Below, in pieces: positions 32,218 to 43,169 of a stretch of DNA of 64,000 nucleotides. How positions within the stretch are numbered: the stretch's first letter is position 1; each line of letters starts with the position of its first letter. Under the pieces are notes generated by a model, which was not told where the DNA came from, made no database searches, and saw nothing but the letters and a program-made list of their open reading frames with translations. The DNA comes from Aquila chrysaetos chrysaetos (Eukaryota > Chordata > Aves > Accipitriformes > Accipitridae): positions 53,660,224-53,724,223 of the forward strand of contig NC_044004.1 of the NCBI RefSeq assembly GCF_900496995.4, given 5' to 3'. Made by a program: the position numbers and the translations under genes.

Positions 32218-34650
32218 GTAGTGTTCAGAAAAGCATCATTCATAAGAACAGCATTAATGAAAGCTGTAATGAGACCAAAGAAAAGGGAATAATTGTGATG
32301 TTTGTAATTTTTTTTTCCCCCTTTAATCAAGCAGGACTTTTTAAAACTATGCAGTGCAAACAAGAGCTAGCTGATGTGTCTGAATGGGCTTTGGGATTCA
32401 GCAGAGAACTCAAACAGAAATTAGCAATATACTAGAAGCTGCACTGCAATTTGATTTATGGCAAAAGCAGTCTTCAAACAGATTTGGTTTTAGTGTGTAT
32501 TTTTGTCTTCTCATGAAATAGGACCTGAAAATTAGCCATGTGTGGTGACAGAGGAGGAAAGTGCTATTAATCAAAACCACTTTTGTTCATGTCTTCAAAG
32601 ACTTACTGCCCCTTTTTCCATTTTTATCTGTTCCTATGTTTTCAGTTTAGCAGGCATTTATAACCTAAAATGAACTACAGTGGCAGAGTGACTTGTTCAA
32701 GATCAAGTGCTTCTACTCCTAAATACTTTCTACTCAGGAATGCTGAATGTTTCTAGAAACAAGATGTCATTTTTTCAAGATATTGCAAATTAATTAATTA
32801 TACATTCAATATAATCAATAGTCTTGTATTTAAAAAAACCAACAACAACAAAACCACAACAAAACCCCCCTGTGAACTGGTATACTTTTTGCTACTCCAG
32901 ATACCGAAAAGGATCCAAAAATACGTCAGTCTTGAAATAACCTGATTTGAGATAATTTGATTTGAGAAAACCAGTTAGACAAAAAAAAGGTGTATGACTA
33001 TATTGCTTCTTCATACAGAGAAGGAGTAAGCAAAAGTAGGTATTGAGCCCATATCAGTGGATTTAATACCAGTCATAATTATAGTACAAAAGTATTGGTG
33101 TTAAAAAGGATTTCTCTTCCAGCTGTGTTGCCTTAGCCTACAAATACACGAGTAGTGGGGGGTCTTGTTAACTAAAATTCACTGGATTGTTTTGATTAAA
33201 TTGTGTAGTGTGTGGCTATCTTACTTCTGTAAATAGCAAGGGATTGGCATTTCTGTTGAATTTTCTGTGTATTCACTGTTGTTTAAATTTATCTTCTCTG
33301 TGAATTAGTATGCTACTTCCATTTGAGCAGGGAATGCAATGTTTTACCTGAAAGGTATTTGCAGCTTTTCTGTAGGGCGGAGGCTGATCAGCATTACATT
33401 AAGGCAGATAATGATAAACAATTTTTCATCTTTTCCCGGGATGATGATATGAAAGATGAGAGAGGAAGACTAGCGCAAAGATTAATAGTTCCACAAACTA
33501 GTCTTTTTGCAAAGCTACGTACCGATGCCCTAACCTTGTGTTGGAGAGCTGCATCATTGCAACACAAGCATCATCCTGCACTGTCCGATATCTGTCATTA
33601 CTTGGTTGTTTCTCTCTGAGTTTTCACTCAGATCTTAATTTTGCTTTCTGATTTACAAGATTTAGTACGGCTGCACTAAGGCAAGGACACTGAGTAAACA
33701 CTCATGGTTTCTCTTGCCCGTGGTTACAAACAAAAGGCTATGGAAATGTGGGGGTTTTTTAGCGTACTTGAAAAAGAAAAAGAATTCTCCACTTGACAGA
33801 AATAACTGCTCCCATAAACTCATGTTGCTGTAGCTTGTACGTTACCAAGGTGCATATATCAATAGAGGAGAAAGAAAAGCAGAGGACTGTTTGTTTCTTC
33901 ATTACCCTTGGTAACAGTATCATCTGTGTCTTTCATTTTTGTAAATGCATTTTTTGTACACCGTAAAAGCTTATGTCTATTCTACAACTCTAAAAACCTA
34001 AGCACAAATGGTGTGTGGATGGATACATTTCTGAAAACATCAGGTTTTTATTTGTGTCATAACTCTTATAAAGAGGATGCGAATGTGGACTTTGGAGTGC
34101 TTCAGATTGGCAGTATCTAGTGATCTAGACTAGTGTTTAAATTCGATTTAGAAATATGTTTTCCTTATGCAGTACTATATTTTAAGTTCCTGTACATGTT
34201 GTATTGAATGTGTGCTCTTGTTTAATCTGTTAGTAATAACATATGATCTATTGCACTCACTGTAAAATGTTTTGAGTAGGTATGTCATATTCTCCTGTCT
34301 GTTCATACACTGATATTCTTGGCTTCAGCTTTTGTATCTAAAGCAAAATAATGCCTTCACAGGTTGTATATTCTTTCGCCCAACTTCTTTAGTATGTTAA
34401 AATTTGTCCACTACTTCTACAAGTTAGCCAAAACCATTCTGTGTTATTTCACAGACATTTCATAAAGTAGGTAGGACTGACTCGGTGGGGGAGGAGGGAA
34501 AAATAAGTGCTTTCTAATTTGTTCCTTTAGGTAGGCTGGCATACACTGTACAAAGATGTTAGGTGAATGTTGCTGGTTGCTTGTATTTCAGGATAATTCA
34601 CTTGGTACGGAAAGATGGTCTTCTAAATGCTTTTGGCACTCTTTCCCCAG

Positions 34651-34825
34651 CTCCTGCCAGCGGATGGACATCAAACAGTATTAAACCACCTGGAACAACT
34701 GCCCCGAGTGAAAAATTTGCGACAGCACCTCAGCTAAATGAGCAAGACACGTTGGTTCAGAGGGCAGAGCATATTCCAGCAGGAAAGCGTACTCCCATGT
34801 GTGCGCACTGTAATCAAGTCATTAG
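34651..34825 (+). CDS. PDLIM5: PDLIM5 exon: linker end and start of LIM1 (175 nt)
   Basis: The acceptor CTCTTTCCCCAG and donor ATTAG|GTTTGT bound a phase 1 to 2 exon. The product starts [13 protein letters not shown], matching human PSTGRISNS, then runs [20 protein letters not shown] and AHCNQVI. The last part is the invariant lead into LIM1 and contains its first zinc-binding C-x2-C (CAHC). The final split codon AG|A is Arg. The donor GTTTGT is weak for such a conserved exon. About 25 nt downstream a CR1 LINE is inserted. An in-frame upstream acceptor at 34591 could add 59 nt; see findings. Confidence 0.97.
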
Positions 34826-34849
34826 GTTTGTATCTATTCGCTGGGTATA

Positions 34850-35893
34850 CTCTTTGCTGGGTAAAAAACTGTCTGGATGGCCAGGCCCCAAGAGTGGTGG
34901 TGAATGGAGTTAAATCCAGTTGGCGGCCGGTCACAAGTGGTGTTCCCCAGGGCTCAGTATTGGGGCCAGTTCTGTTTAATATCTTCATCAATGATCTGGA
35001 CGAGGGGATTGAGTACTGCACTCTTAGTAAGGTTGCAGACAACACCAAGTTGGGTGGGAGTGGTGATCTGCTGGAGGGCAGAAAGGCTCTACAGAGGGAT
35101 CTGGACAGGCTGGATCGATGGGCTGAGGCCAGCTGTATGAGGTTCCACAAGGCTCAGTGCTGGGTCCTGCACTTGGGTCACAACAACCCCACGCAAGAGT
35201 GGCTGGAAAGCTGCCCAGCAGAAAAGGACGTGGGGGTGTTGGTTGACAATACGAGCCGGCAGTGTGCCCAGGTGGCCAAGAAGGCCAATAGCATCCTGGC
35301 TTATATCAGAAATAGTGTGGCCAGCAGGACTAGGGAAGCGATCGTCCCCCTGTACTTGATACTGGTGAGGACGTACCTCAAATACTGCGTTCAGTTTTGG
35401 GCCCCTCACTACAAGAAAGACATGTAGTTGCTGGAGCATGTCCAGAGAAGGGCAACAAAGCTGGTGAAGGGTCTAGAGAACAAGTCCTATAAGGAGCAGC
35501 TGGGGGAACTGGGGTTGTTTAGCCTGGAGAAAACGAGGCTGAGGGGAGCCCTTATCTCTCTCTACAACCACCTGAAAGGAGGTTGTAGCGAGGTGGGTGT
35601 CAGTCTCTTCTCCCAAGTAACAAGTGATAGGATGAGAGGAAACAGCCTCAAGTTGCACCAGGAGAGGTTTACATTGGATATTAGGAAAAATTTCTTCACT
35701 GAAAGGGTTGTCAGACATGGGAACGGGCTGCCCAGGGAAGTGGTGGAGTCACCATCCCTGGAGGTATTTAAAAGACGTGTAGATGTGGTGCTTAGGGACA
35801 TGGTTAGTGGTGGACTTGGCAGTGCTAAGTTAATGGTTGGACTTGGTGATCTTAAAGGTCTTTTCCAACCTAAACGATTTTATGATTCTATTC
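34850..35893 (+). mobile_element. CR1 LINE, 5'-truncated, sense to PDLIM5
   Basis: The ORF2 reverse transcriptase C-terminal half is clear: [20 protein letters not shown] is the RT domain B region, followed by a degraded catalytic motif (VADN in place of FADD) and the C-terminal [13 protein letters not shown] and NFFTERV motifs. One frame runs from 34856 to past 35810 with a single TAG at 35425-35427. The 3' end is the usual CR1 tail (GGTCTTTTCCAACC and TATGATTCTATT). It is truncated at the 5' end, as is typical. The missing RT aspartates and the stop make it inactive, but the near-intact frame suggests a fairly young copy. The 5' boundary is approximate. Confidence 0.95.
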
Positions 35894-38800
35894 ATCCTGC
35901 AGGCTCTCTAACAGCAGGGCTTTGTTTTGCTTTTGTGGTTTTTGATTCCTTAGTCACAAGTGTTTTAAGGCTTCATTTCAATAATGCAGAACACTGTTTT
36001 CATGCATGGTTTATCTAACAAAACTGAGAGTGAGAGTACTGATGGAGGAAAAACATTGTGAACTGCTAACAGTCACAGCCTTACAACACATTTTACAGAG
36101 AACCAGAGAGCTGGGTGGAATAGAGCAAAAATAAAACCAAAGAAAAGCAAGCAAGCTAGTTTTCACTTATACACCCATTCCAATAAAATTGAGATTAGCT
36201 AATTGGGAACCAATCAGAGAGTATAGTCTTATAAAGACTAAGTTGTCACAAATGTTGATTTATAAACAAGAATTTCTAATTGACAAGAAGAGAAATAGCA
36301 GGCTCCATCCATATAAGAAAAGCAAGGAATGGAGGTTTAACATTGCTAGGACTGGATTAATAGTAATTTCCTGCAGTGGTAGATTTCTTTGGTGGGCTCT
36401 CTGGCCTTTGGGTATTATGGTAGCTAGTGTCCTTGACTTGTATGACACGAGTAGCAAAGATTAAGCGATACAAACATGAGTTTTCCAAATGAGATTAAGT
36501 TAAATAAATTCTGATGATCCCCTAAGATATGCTATCGTTAGCCAGAATTTCATATGGAGGAAGAATTGAATCTGGGTTGCATTGTTCAGTCAGTGATTTC
36601 TGACTATTAGTCATGATTGTCTCATCCAGGGAACTGTAATCACTTTTCATGTCAATGTGCAAATCATCCTGATTTTCATCTACCTTGCATTTTATTTCTT
36701 CCCTAAAACAGAAATTTCCTGGGATTATTGGAAGAAATGTATTCTTTTAAAATGTTTTCTTCTTGCTTGTTCAGTCATCTGTGGTGTTGAACTATAAGGG
36801 CAAAGTAATGCATTGTAGCACTTCAGTTTTTATTCAACCATGTCCCACGTTTTCAGTGAACAAAATAGGAGAGCCTGCACTATGTTTCACCACAGTTAAA
36901 GAAAGTGACTTGTTTGATTAGAAAACGAGTTCTGAAAAATGAGGAGCTCTGTGAGCTGTATAAACTTCGTTCAGTATAATAGAAAATCAGCCTTTCTACC
37001 ATGGCTTTTTGCAGCCTCTTGAGCCCTGGCTTGGATTCTGCATCAGAAGATGCAGCTAACTCATTCACTTGATCTCTAGGGGTCAGTTGAGTCCAGCTTG
37101 TTTACTTTCATTAGATTTCTGTTCTGATAGTTCACTACCAGTTCAATTAGCATTGGGTTAATTTTAGAGGACTCTTTGCTAACTGATCTGTGATGTTTTA
37201 GAGAAGTTTTTCGTACTTTCACTGTATATGTCAAGGTGATAAAAATACATTATCTGAATCCCCTTGAAGTGACAGAAAAACTTACACAAATTTCCAACAC
37301 AGGTGCGCATCTTTTCTAATCCAGATTTTTTGCTTCACTGCAAAATGGATGATTAATATCAAAAAGGTCTACACACTTTTGGATGAGATTAATCTGATTC
37401 GTTGAACAGTTTGGCCTGTATAATCATTCTGTCTGTCTTCAGTATTCTGACCTATTTGTTTTCTGGGCTTTGGATTTGTGTCTAGTAACTAATATGCAAG
37501 CAACCATGCACTTTCCCTTTTGTTACTACCATTTCAGTTTAAAATTAAAACTGAACATAGCAAATCCACTATATGCTGCATCTTTTATGCAAGAAACTTC
37601 AGTGCCTTTTACAGCACCTGTGGTTTAGCAGGGTTCGCTGATGCTCTGTGCCTTGGGGTCTTGCAGCACAGTCCACAGATCACTCCTGAGCAGCCAACCT
37701 CTCCTCTCAGCCCTTAAATCACTTGCTGCTACTCCCTGCTTTCCCACTTCGATCACCATTAAAAAGGAGATGAGCTGCCGCCCTGTAAGTAGGGGAGTAT
37801 ATTGGTCCATGGAGCAACCTTTGCTCCTTAGTGGATGCACGAGGAGAAACCGCAGAGCCCTACTTGACAGTACTTAAGCCATTGTCACCTATTGTAAGTG
37901 ACACCTCTTCATGAATAGTAACTGATACCCACATCTAACTTCTTTGTAATTTGCTGGTGGTGTTTAAATCCTTATATTTCTTCATACGTTAAATGCCACC
38001 TCAATTATTAAAAGCAAGCATTGTGTCATTTGAGGATGAGCTGACGTGCATTAATCAATGCCAAATATGCCTTGTGTTCACAGCATACAGTGGATCTGGA
38101 AGATTGCAATGGCATTTTGAATTCAAGTTTTAGCATAATTACAGTTCATGGCCTTAGTGGTAGCATTACCTATGAAAAGGTAGGAGGAGGATCGAGTGAC
38201 ATTGCATTGTACATCTGTTTTGAAGCCAAAATGCATTGTGGATTTGGTTACTTTACACTCAGGCATAGAATAACCACGGGTGGTTGAGGCAAAACCATTT
38301 CTTAGGGACATGTTATAACTTTTTAATATATCTTTAATTATTCATACAGTGATTGTCTGAAGATTCCAGTTTTTTCCGAAGCTTCATTAAGTAAGCTTTT
38401 CTTTCCATGTCTAAAAGAATCAAAGCTGGAGGCAAACTAAATTTCCCATCATCTACTTGCTGAGATGGTCTGACAAATTTCTGACATTTCCTGATGAAGA
38501 TTTCTGGTTCCCAGGCAGTCGGACTGAGTGGTGTAGTGCAGAGTTGGCTCTTCCTTTGAAGTCCAAATGTGTTTTCCCTGGATCTCCATTGAAAATGTAT
38601 TCTTTGGCATGTCTGCTTGTGAATGATGATTTGGCTTTGTCACCTTTTCATACAGCTTAATTGCTTTTAAAGGCAAAAGGGAAAAAGTACGAATGGTGCT
38701 TCCCTTCAGCATCTCCTATACAGAAATTATGTATCATGGCATTTTCAAGTGAGGAGAAAAAGAAACTTTCCAGAGTGTAGACTGTTGTATGGTTAACTGT

Positions 38801-41800
38801 AAAGTGATTGACCTACTTAGCAGATGTGGAAATCCTTTTGATCTCTCTACCCCCAAATTTCAGTTCTGGCTTGCTATCATAATAAAAACCACATCAGAAG
38901 CTAGATTATTGGCATACTAATACATCATGACCATACTGATGAAGTTATATTTTGCTACAAGTGTAAAGATAGTGAAATTGCAATTATATTCCCTGTACAT
39001 TACTTACTTCTCCTTCCAATTTGCCCCTATATCATTGCTACATGCAGAACCCAGATGTTTTAGGTGGCTAACAAATTTATGTACCTGGTGATCCTTTGGG
39101 CCATACGATTCTGTAAATACTGTTCTAAATACGTCAGAATCCCTTGTCAAAAAAAGTAAAAATAAATTACTACTATTTGCCTCCATCTGTGAGTTTGGTT
39201 CACATGGTTGAGATGGTGATACCAGAAAATCTGTTCAGAAATGCTTAAGCATGTCAAAGTAGCCTGGGATAGAGGCACGTTCATAGCCAACTGTTGCCGC
39301 TCGGATCATCCCATATCTTTGGGTGGAAGGAACATGGTTTTTTAGCACCACCTTTAAAAAGATGTTCTAGTTGACAGAGGCATGTGGGATTTTTTTATTG
39401 GGTTTTTTTTTGTTGTTCTTAAATGGGGAAAGAAGTATGAAACCATCTGCAGCCATCTTCCTAGCATTTCATGCCTTAGCTACTTGCCATCAGGTTGCAC
39501 AAGTGTAGGCATGTGCCCCCCTTACTCAAATCGGGGCTTTAAACTCCTTTTCAAATGAATACAGCAAATAAATACCTTTCATTGCTGGAAGCTATCGTTT
39601 CGATCACAAAAATATGCAGAGACCAGGAACACCTCCAAGTTCTGAATATCGTGTTTTAGTGTATTTTACGTGGCAGGTGTTTATTTTTTTTTTTCTTTCT
39701 TCCACGTGCTTTGGGACAGCTTTTAAGTCACTAGTATCATTAAGCTGCAGCGTCAGCTTGACATGTTTAAACTACGGCCTGATTAAAAGTAAAATTGTGT
39801 TTAGAAAGCGTTCTTCTGGACACGTGTGCGCAGGGAGCCAGCCCGCTAATGGAACACCTCAGAGACATTGTGCAGGGCACGGCCACAGCTGTCTGGGGAC
39901 TTTGGGAAAGAAACTCTGTAGATGCACTCTCAGGCTGTTCCCCATCCGTCTGGGTTCCTGTGCGCTGTCCTGAATGGCTAACCTCAACATGTCAGAGCTG
40001 TAAACTCTGGAGAGCTAAATGCAGCAGATGTTGTAAAAATTCCTTCCCCTGCCGTCACTAGCGAACTTGCTTTCCATTGCAGAGCTAACTGAGCCTATCG
40101 TTTCGGTGCAGATGGCCAGAAACTCAATCCTACCTGGAGCTGGGAGAGTCTCTTCGGTGTCAGCCCCGTGTTAATGAATCTGTTAAATTAGCCTGTGCTG
40201 ACACAGCGCACTGAGAGCACTTTGTTGTACATAAGGGCTTGTATTGTTTGATCAGTACATAACTGAAAGGGCATTGATGTAAAAAGGTGCTTGTAGAGCG
40301 ACGGGAGGGTATCGGGTTAGGTCAGTGTTTGCACTGCTCAGGCATCCGCTGGGAGCGGGGTCCAGAGAGCTGCGCTCGACCCCAGCTCCCTCCTTAAAGG
40401 GCTACGAGCTGCTCTCCAGGAGCCATTTTTCACTGCTTTCTCTCCAATAATCAGAGGTGAATAGAAGAAACTGTTTCAGATTAAATGTGTTCATCATCTC
40501 AGAAGGTGTGTGAGTTGTCCTAAATCTGTTTGAGTCCCTTAGCTTTGACTTTTCAACCTGTTGAAAATACATAGCATCTCCAGAGAAAATGTAAAAGAGA
40601 AATGAAAATAATTACCCCCTACTCTCAATGAAGCTGTCCTCTGTCCTCTGCCTGCTTATATTCCCATCTTAGAGTCAGTATAACCCTGGAAGCAAATTTT
40701 AAGGTTTTTTTTTTTTCTTCTCTATTGCTGTTGCTTTGTTCATATGAAAATCTTATCTTACACAAAAATGTTCTTGTAGCTTACTCTGTTTCCAAAAAAA
40801 TGTTTAGCAACAGGGTGCTGATATTAGTACCTTACACTTTTTTTTTTTTGCAGTGAAGTATTAGATCAGAAAAAAAGTGATGCATTACTGAAAGAATGGC
40901 ATCTTTACTGGTGTTGCAAAAATGGGAAATCTGGTGAGGGAGGTGAACTTGAAGCAAAAAGTTCACCTGAAACCTAAATTCTGGAAGGTTAAGTGTTGTT
41001 GGGACCTTGGAGGCACCTCATTAAAATAAATATGTTCATTAAAGAAATTAGCATGCTGAATATGTTTTCAAATGAATACAGATACAGTGGTATATGCCTG
41101 GGATTTACGAGTTACAAACTGAGAATTTTTTGTTGACTGAGAAATGGACAGGTTTATCTTGTCTCTTAACCTTGTTGCATTAGCCAGACAAATGTTATTA
41201 AAAGCATCATTGTTTTGTGTTTGCAAATAATAGAGGAGGCTCTGTATTTGGAGAAAATGGTCCTATTTTAACTAGCTTCTGAAGGAAAAGAAGAAAAAAA
41301 CCAAACAAACACCACCACCCCCCCCCGCCAGCCCCCCCCAAAATCCCCCAACAACTGGGATGGGTTATCCTGTAACAAATTTGTCAGATAAGGACAGCGA
41401 TTGAATTTGTCTCACAAGAAACTGATGATATTGGCTCTTAATGGAGTTAAGTCTATTTGAACATTTGTGGCCTTGATACAAATGCACACTGAAAGACAGC
41501 TGATCCTATCACTGAGTCAAATACCTCTCTGCAATAGATGGAAATAACTGGGAACATCCTTCTTCTCCTCTTCCCTAGCAGCCACTTCAGCACTGTGTTT
41601 AATGTAGTTCTAAAATAAGATTTCTGAAATGCAGTGAAGCGAAAAGAATTAGTATTTATTGTGGTCAGGTGTTTCTGGGAGATAGTTCAATGGGAATAGA
41701 TACAGTCAACGCTTGATGCTTTCTTAGAGCCTGTCAGAGGAAAGAGGGATGGAGCAGTATATGTTTGTGAACAATGTAGTAATGGCACAGAGGTATCGTA

Positions 41801-41874
41801 GGTTAAGCCTATTAACAGCTTTTGCAGGAGCCAAGCCAGGGCATTTGCTGACAAAATCTCTTCTTTCTAATCAG
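35894..41874 (+). other. PDLIM5: PDLIM5 intron
   Basis: 6-kb remainder of the intron within LIM1. GC-richer stretches lie at 39800-40060 and 40320-40430. A C-rich patch lies at 41315-41347. No exon fits the required phase 2 to 2, and no repeat family is recognised. Confidence 0.8.
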
Positions 41875-42055
41875 AGGACCCTTCTTGGTGGCTTTGGGGA
41901 AGTCGTGGCATCCAGAGGAGTTTAACTGTGCTCATTGCAAAACCTCCATGGCTTACATTGGGTTTGTGGAAGAGAAAGGGGCGCTGTATTGTGAGGTCTG
42001 CTATGAGAAGTTCTTCGCCCCTGAGTGTTCAAAGTGCCAGAGGAAGATTCTTGGG
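41875..42055 (+). CDS. PDLIM5: PDLIM5 exon: most of LIM1, start of LIM2 (181 nt)
   Basis: The acceptor CTTTCTAATCAG and a GTAAGT donor bound a phase 2 to 0 exon. The product [20 protein letters not shown] through [20 protein letters not shown] and [20 protein letters not shown] completes LIM1 and gives the first C-x2-C of LIM2 (CSKC). It is nearly identical to human ENH. As in the family, LIM1 has WHPEEF where most LIM domains have WHxxC, so one usual zinc ligand is replaced; this is inherited, not a local defect. Confidence 0.98.
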
Positions 42056-43048
42056 GTAAGTGACCAGCAAGTGGCCTGTTCTTCAGTGGGAACAATAACC
42101 ACAGTGTTCAGTGCTTCTCTGTAATGAAATCCCCTTATCTGGCCCAGTTTGCATTCTTCCAGACATACTCTGACATACCTTTTCAGCTCCCATCACACAC
42201 AGGATATTTTTTTGGCTCTTCTATTGAGCCTTTTCAGTCTCTTTGAGAAAAGTTGCTGTAGTCTCCTTGGCTCTTCCAAGTTCAGCTCCTGTTTTCATGA
42301 AGCTGTTCTGTAGCTGTTGTGATTACTAGATTTTCTTGAGCAAAATGCTTTTAACTGGCAGCTTTTTACAGAAGGGGGGTGGGAATAAATAATTGTCCTT
42401 AGCTGAGCTGAGCACTGAGGAACACGCTGGTTAGCTAGATGTGAAGTACTGAAATATTCCCAGTGGTAGCGTAGATAGAAAGACGCATTATCCTACTCGG
42501 CATTAATATTGCTAATTTGAGCCTGTCAGCTGATCGTCCGCTGCTTTACTGCAGACAGCGATGTGTCTGGACTCTTGTGTAACTGGGGTCACGCAGGGCT
42601 CTGGCAGCGCAATTCTCAAGTCATATTTGGCACTATATTGTCTTCCAAAACAACACAGAGCAGTCATAATTTTCTATGCGATGCCTTCTGATTAACTCTT
42701 CACAGACTTGAGGAGACATCAGAGATGCTGCTTTTCTTATTTCAGGGCACCATTGTAGGTGAGATCCTAATTAAGATGGAAAAGGTGAACAAATGAGTTG
42801 TTAAATCTGTCCAACTCTACGTTGAACCTTCCGAAAAATGAAAGGTTGCTTACGACAAATAAGGAGATGTGCCATAAATAAAGCACCTCATTAAGATTAA
42901 CATCAGAAATTGCGTGCACAACCCACTTTCAAAGTAGCAGTAGGAAACAAAGTATTCTTGAAATGAATCGAGTGTGGAGGCATGGTCACCACAGTCTAGT
43001 CATCACATCAAAATAATGTGTTAGTATCACTTTTTCTAATCCCCACAG
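42056..43048 (+). other. PDLIM5: PDLIM5 intron
   Basis: 993-nt intron. Nothing further seen. Confidence 0.9.
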
Positions 43049-43169
43049 GAAGTAATAAATGCTTTGAAACAAACTTGGCATGTTTCCTGCTTCGTATGTG
43101 TGGCCTGTCATAACCCCATCCGCAATAATGTCTTCCACTTAGAAGATGGCGATCCCTACTGTGAGACTG
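43049..43169 (+). CDS. PDLIM5: PDLIM5 exon: LIM2 core (121 nt)
   Basis: The acceptor CTAATCCCCACAG and donor ACTG|GTAAGA bound a phase 0 to 1 exon. The product [20 protein letters not shown] and [20 protein letters not shown] carries the canonical LIM2 ligands: WHxxC, C-x2-C, and YC at the end, whose partner Asp comes from the split codon G|AT at 47078. It matches human ENH closely, with local changes such as HN for GK. LIM2 is one of the protein-interaction modules of the tail. Confidence 0.98.

Larger units (their letters stand above)
21444..34650 (+). other. PDLIM5: PDLIM5 large intron (13.2 kb)
   Basis: The largest intron here. It has T-runs at about 22396-22422 and 24869-24895, a TTTGG-rich repeat at 29093-29175, and a CpG-richer patch with long ORFs on both strands at 26000-26715. 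Several acceptor-plus-ORF segments are treated separately (28703, 30203, 32117, 33376, 34592). No CR1 or LTR is recognised inside it. Confidence 0.8.

Noticed and set aside
35428..36018. Independent 196-codon gene downstream of the first CR1 ORF
   Set aside because: It is the same CR1 ORF2 frame after the single TAG, and reads through only because the normal end has lost its stop.
39795..40061. ORF MCLESVLLDTCAQGASP in the LIM1 intron
   Set aside because: Needs phase 2 to 2 splice sites to be an exon and has none; Cys/Trp-rich end is typical of a chance frame.
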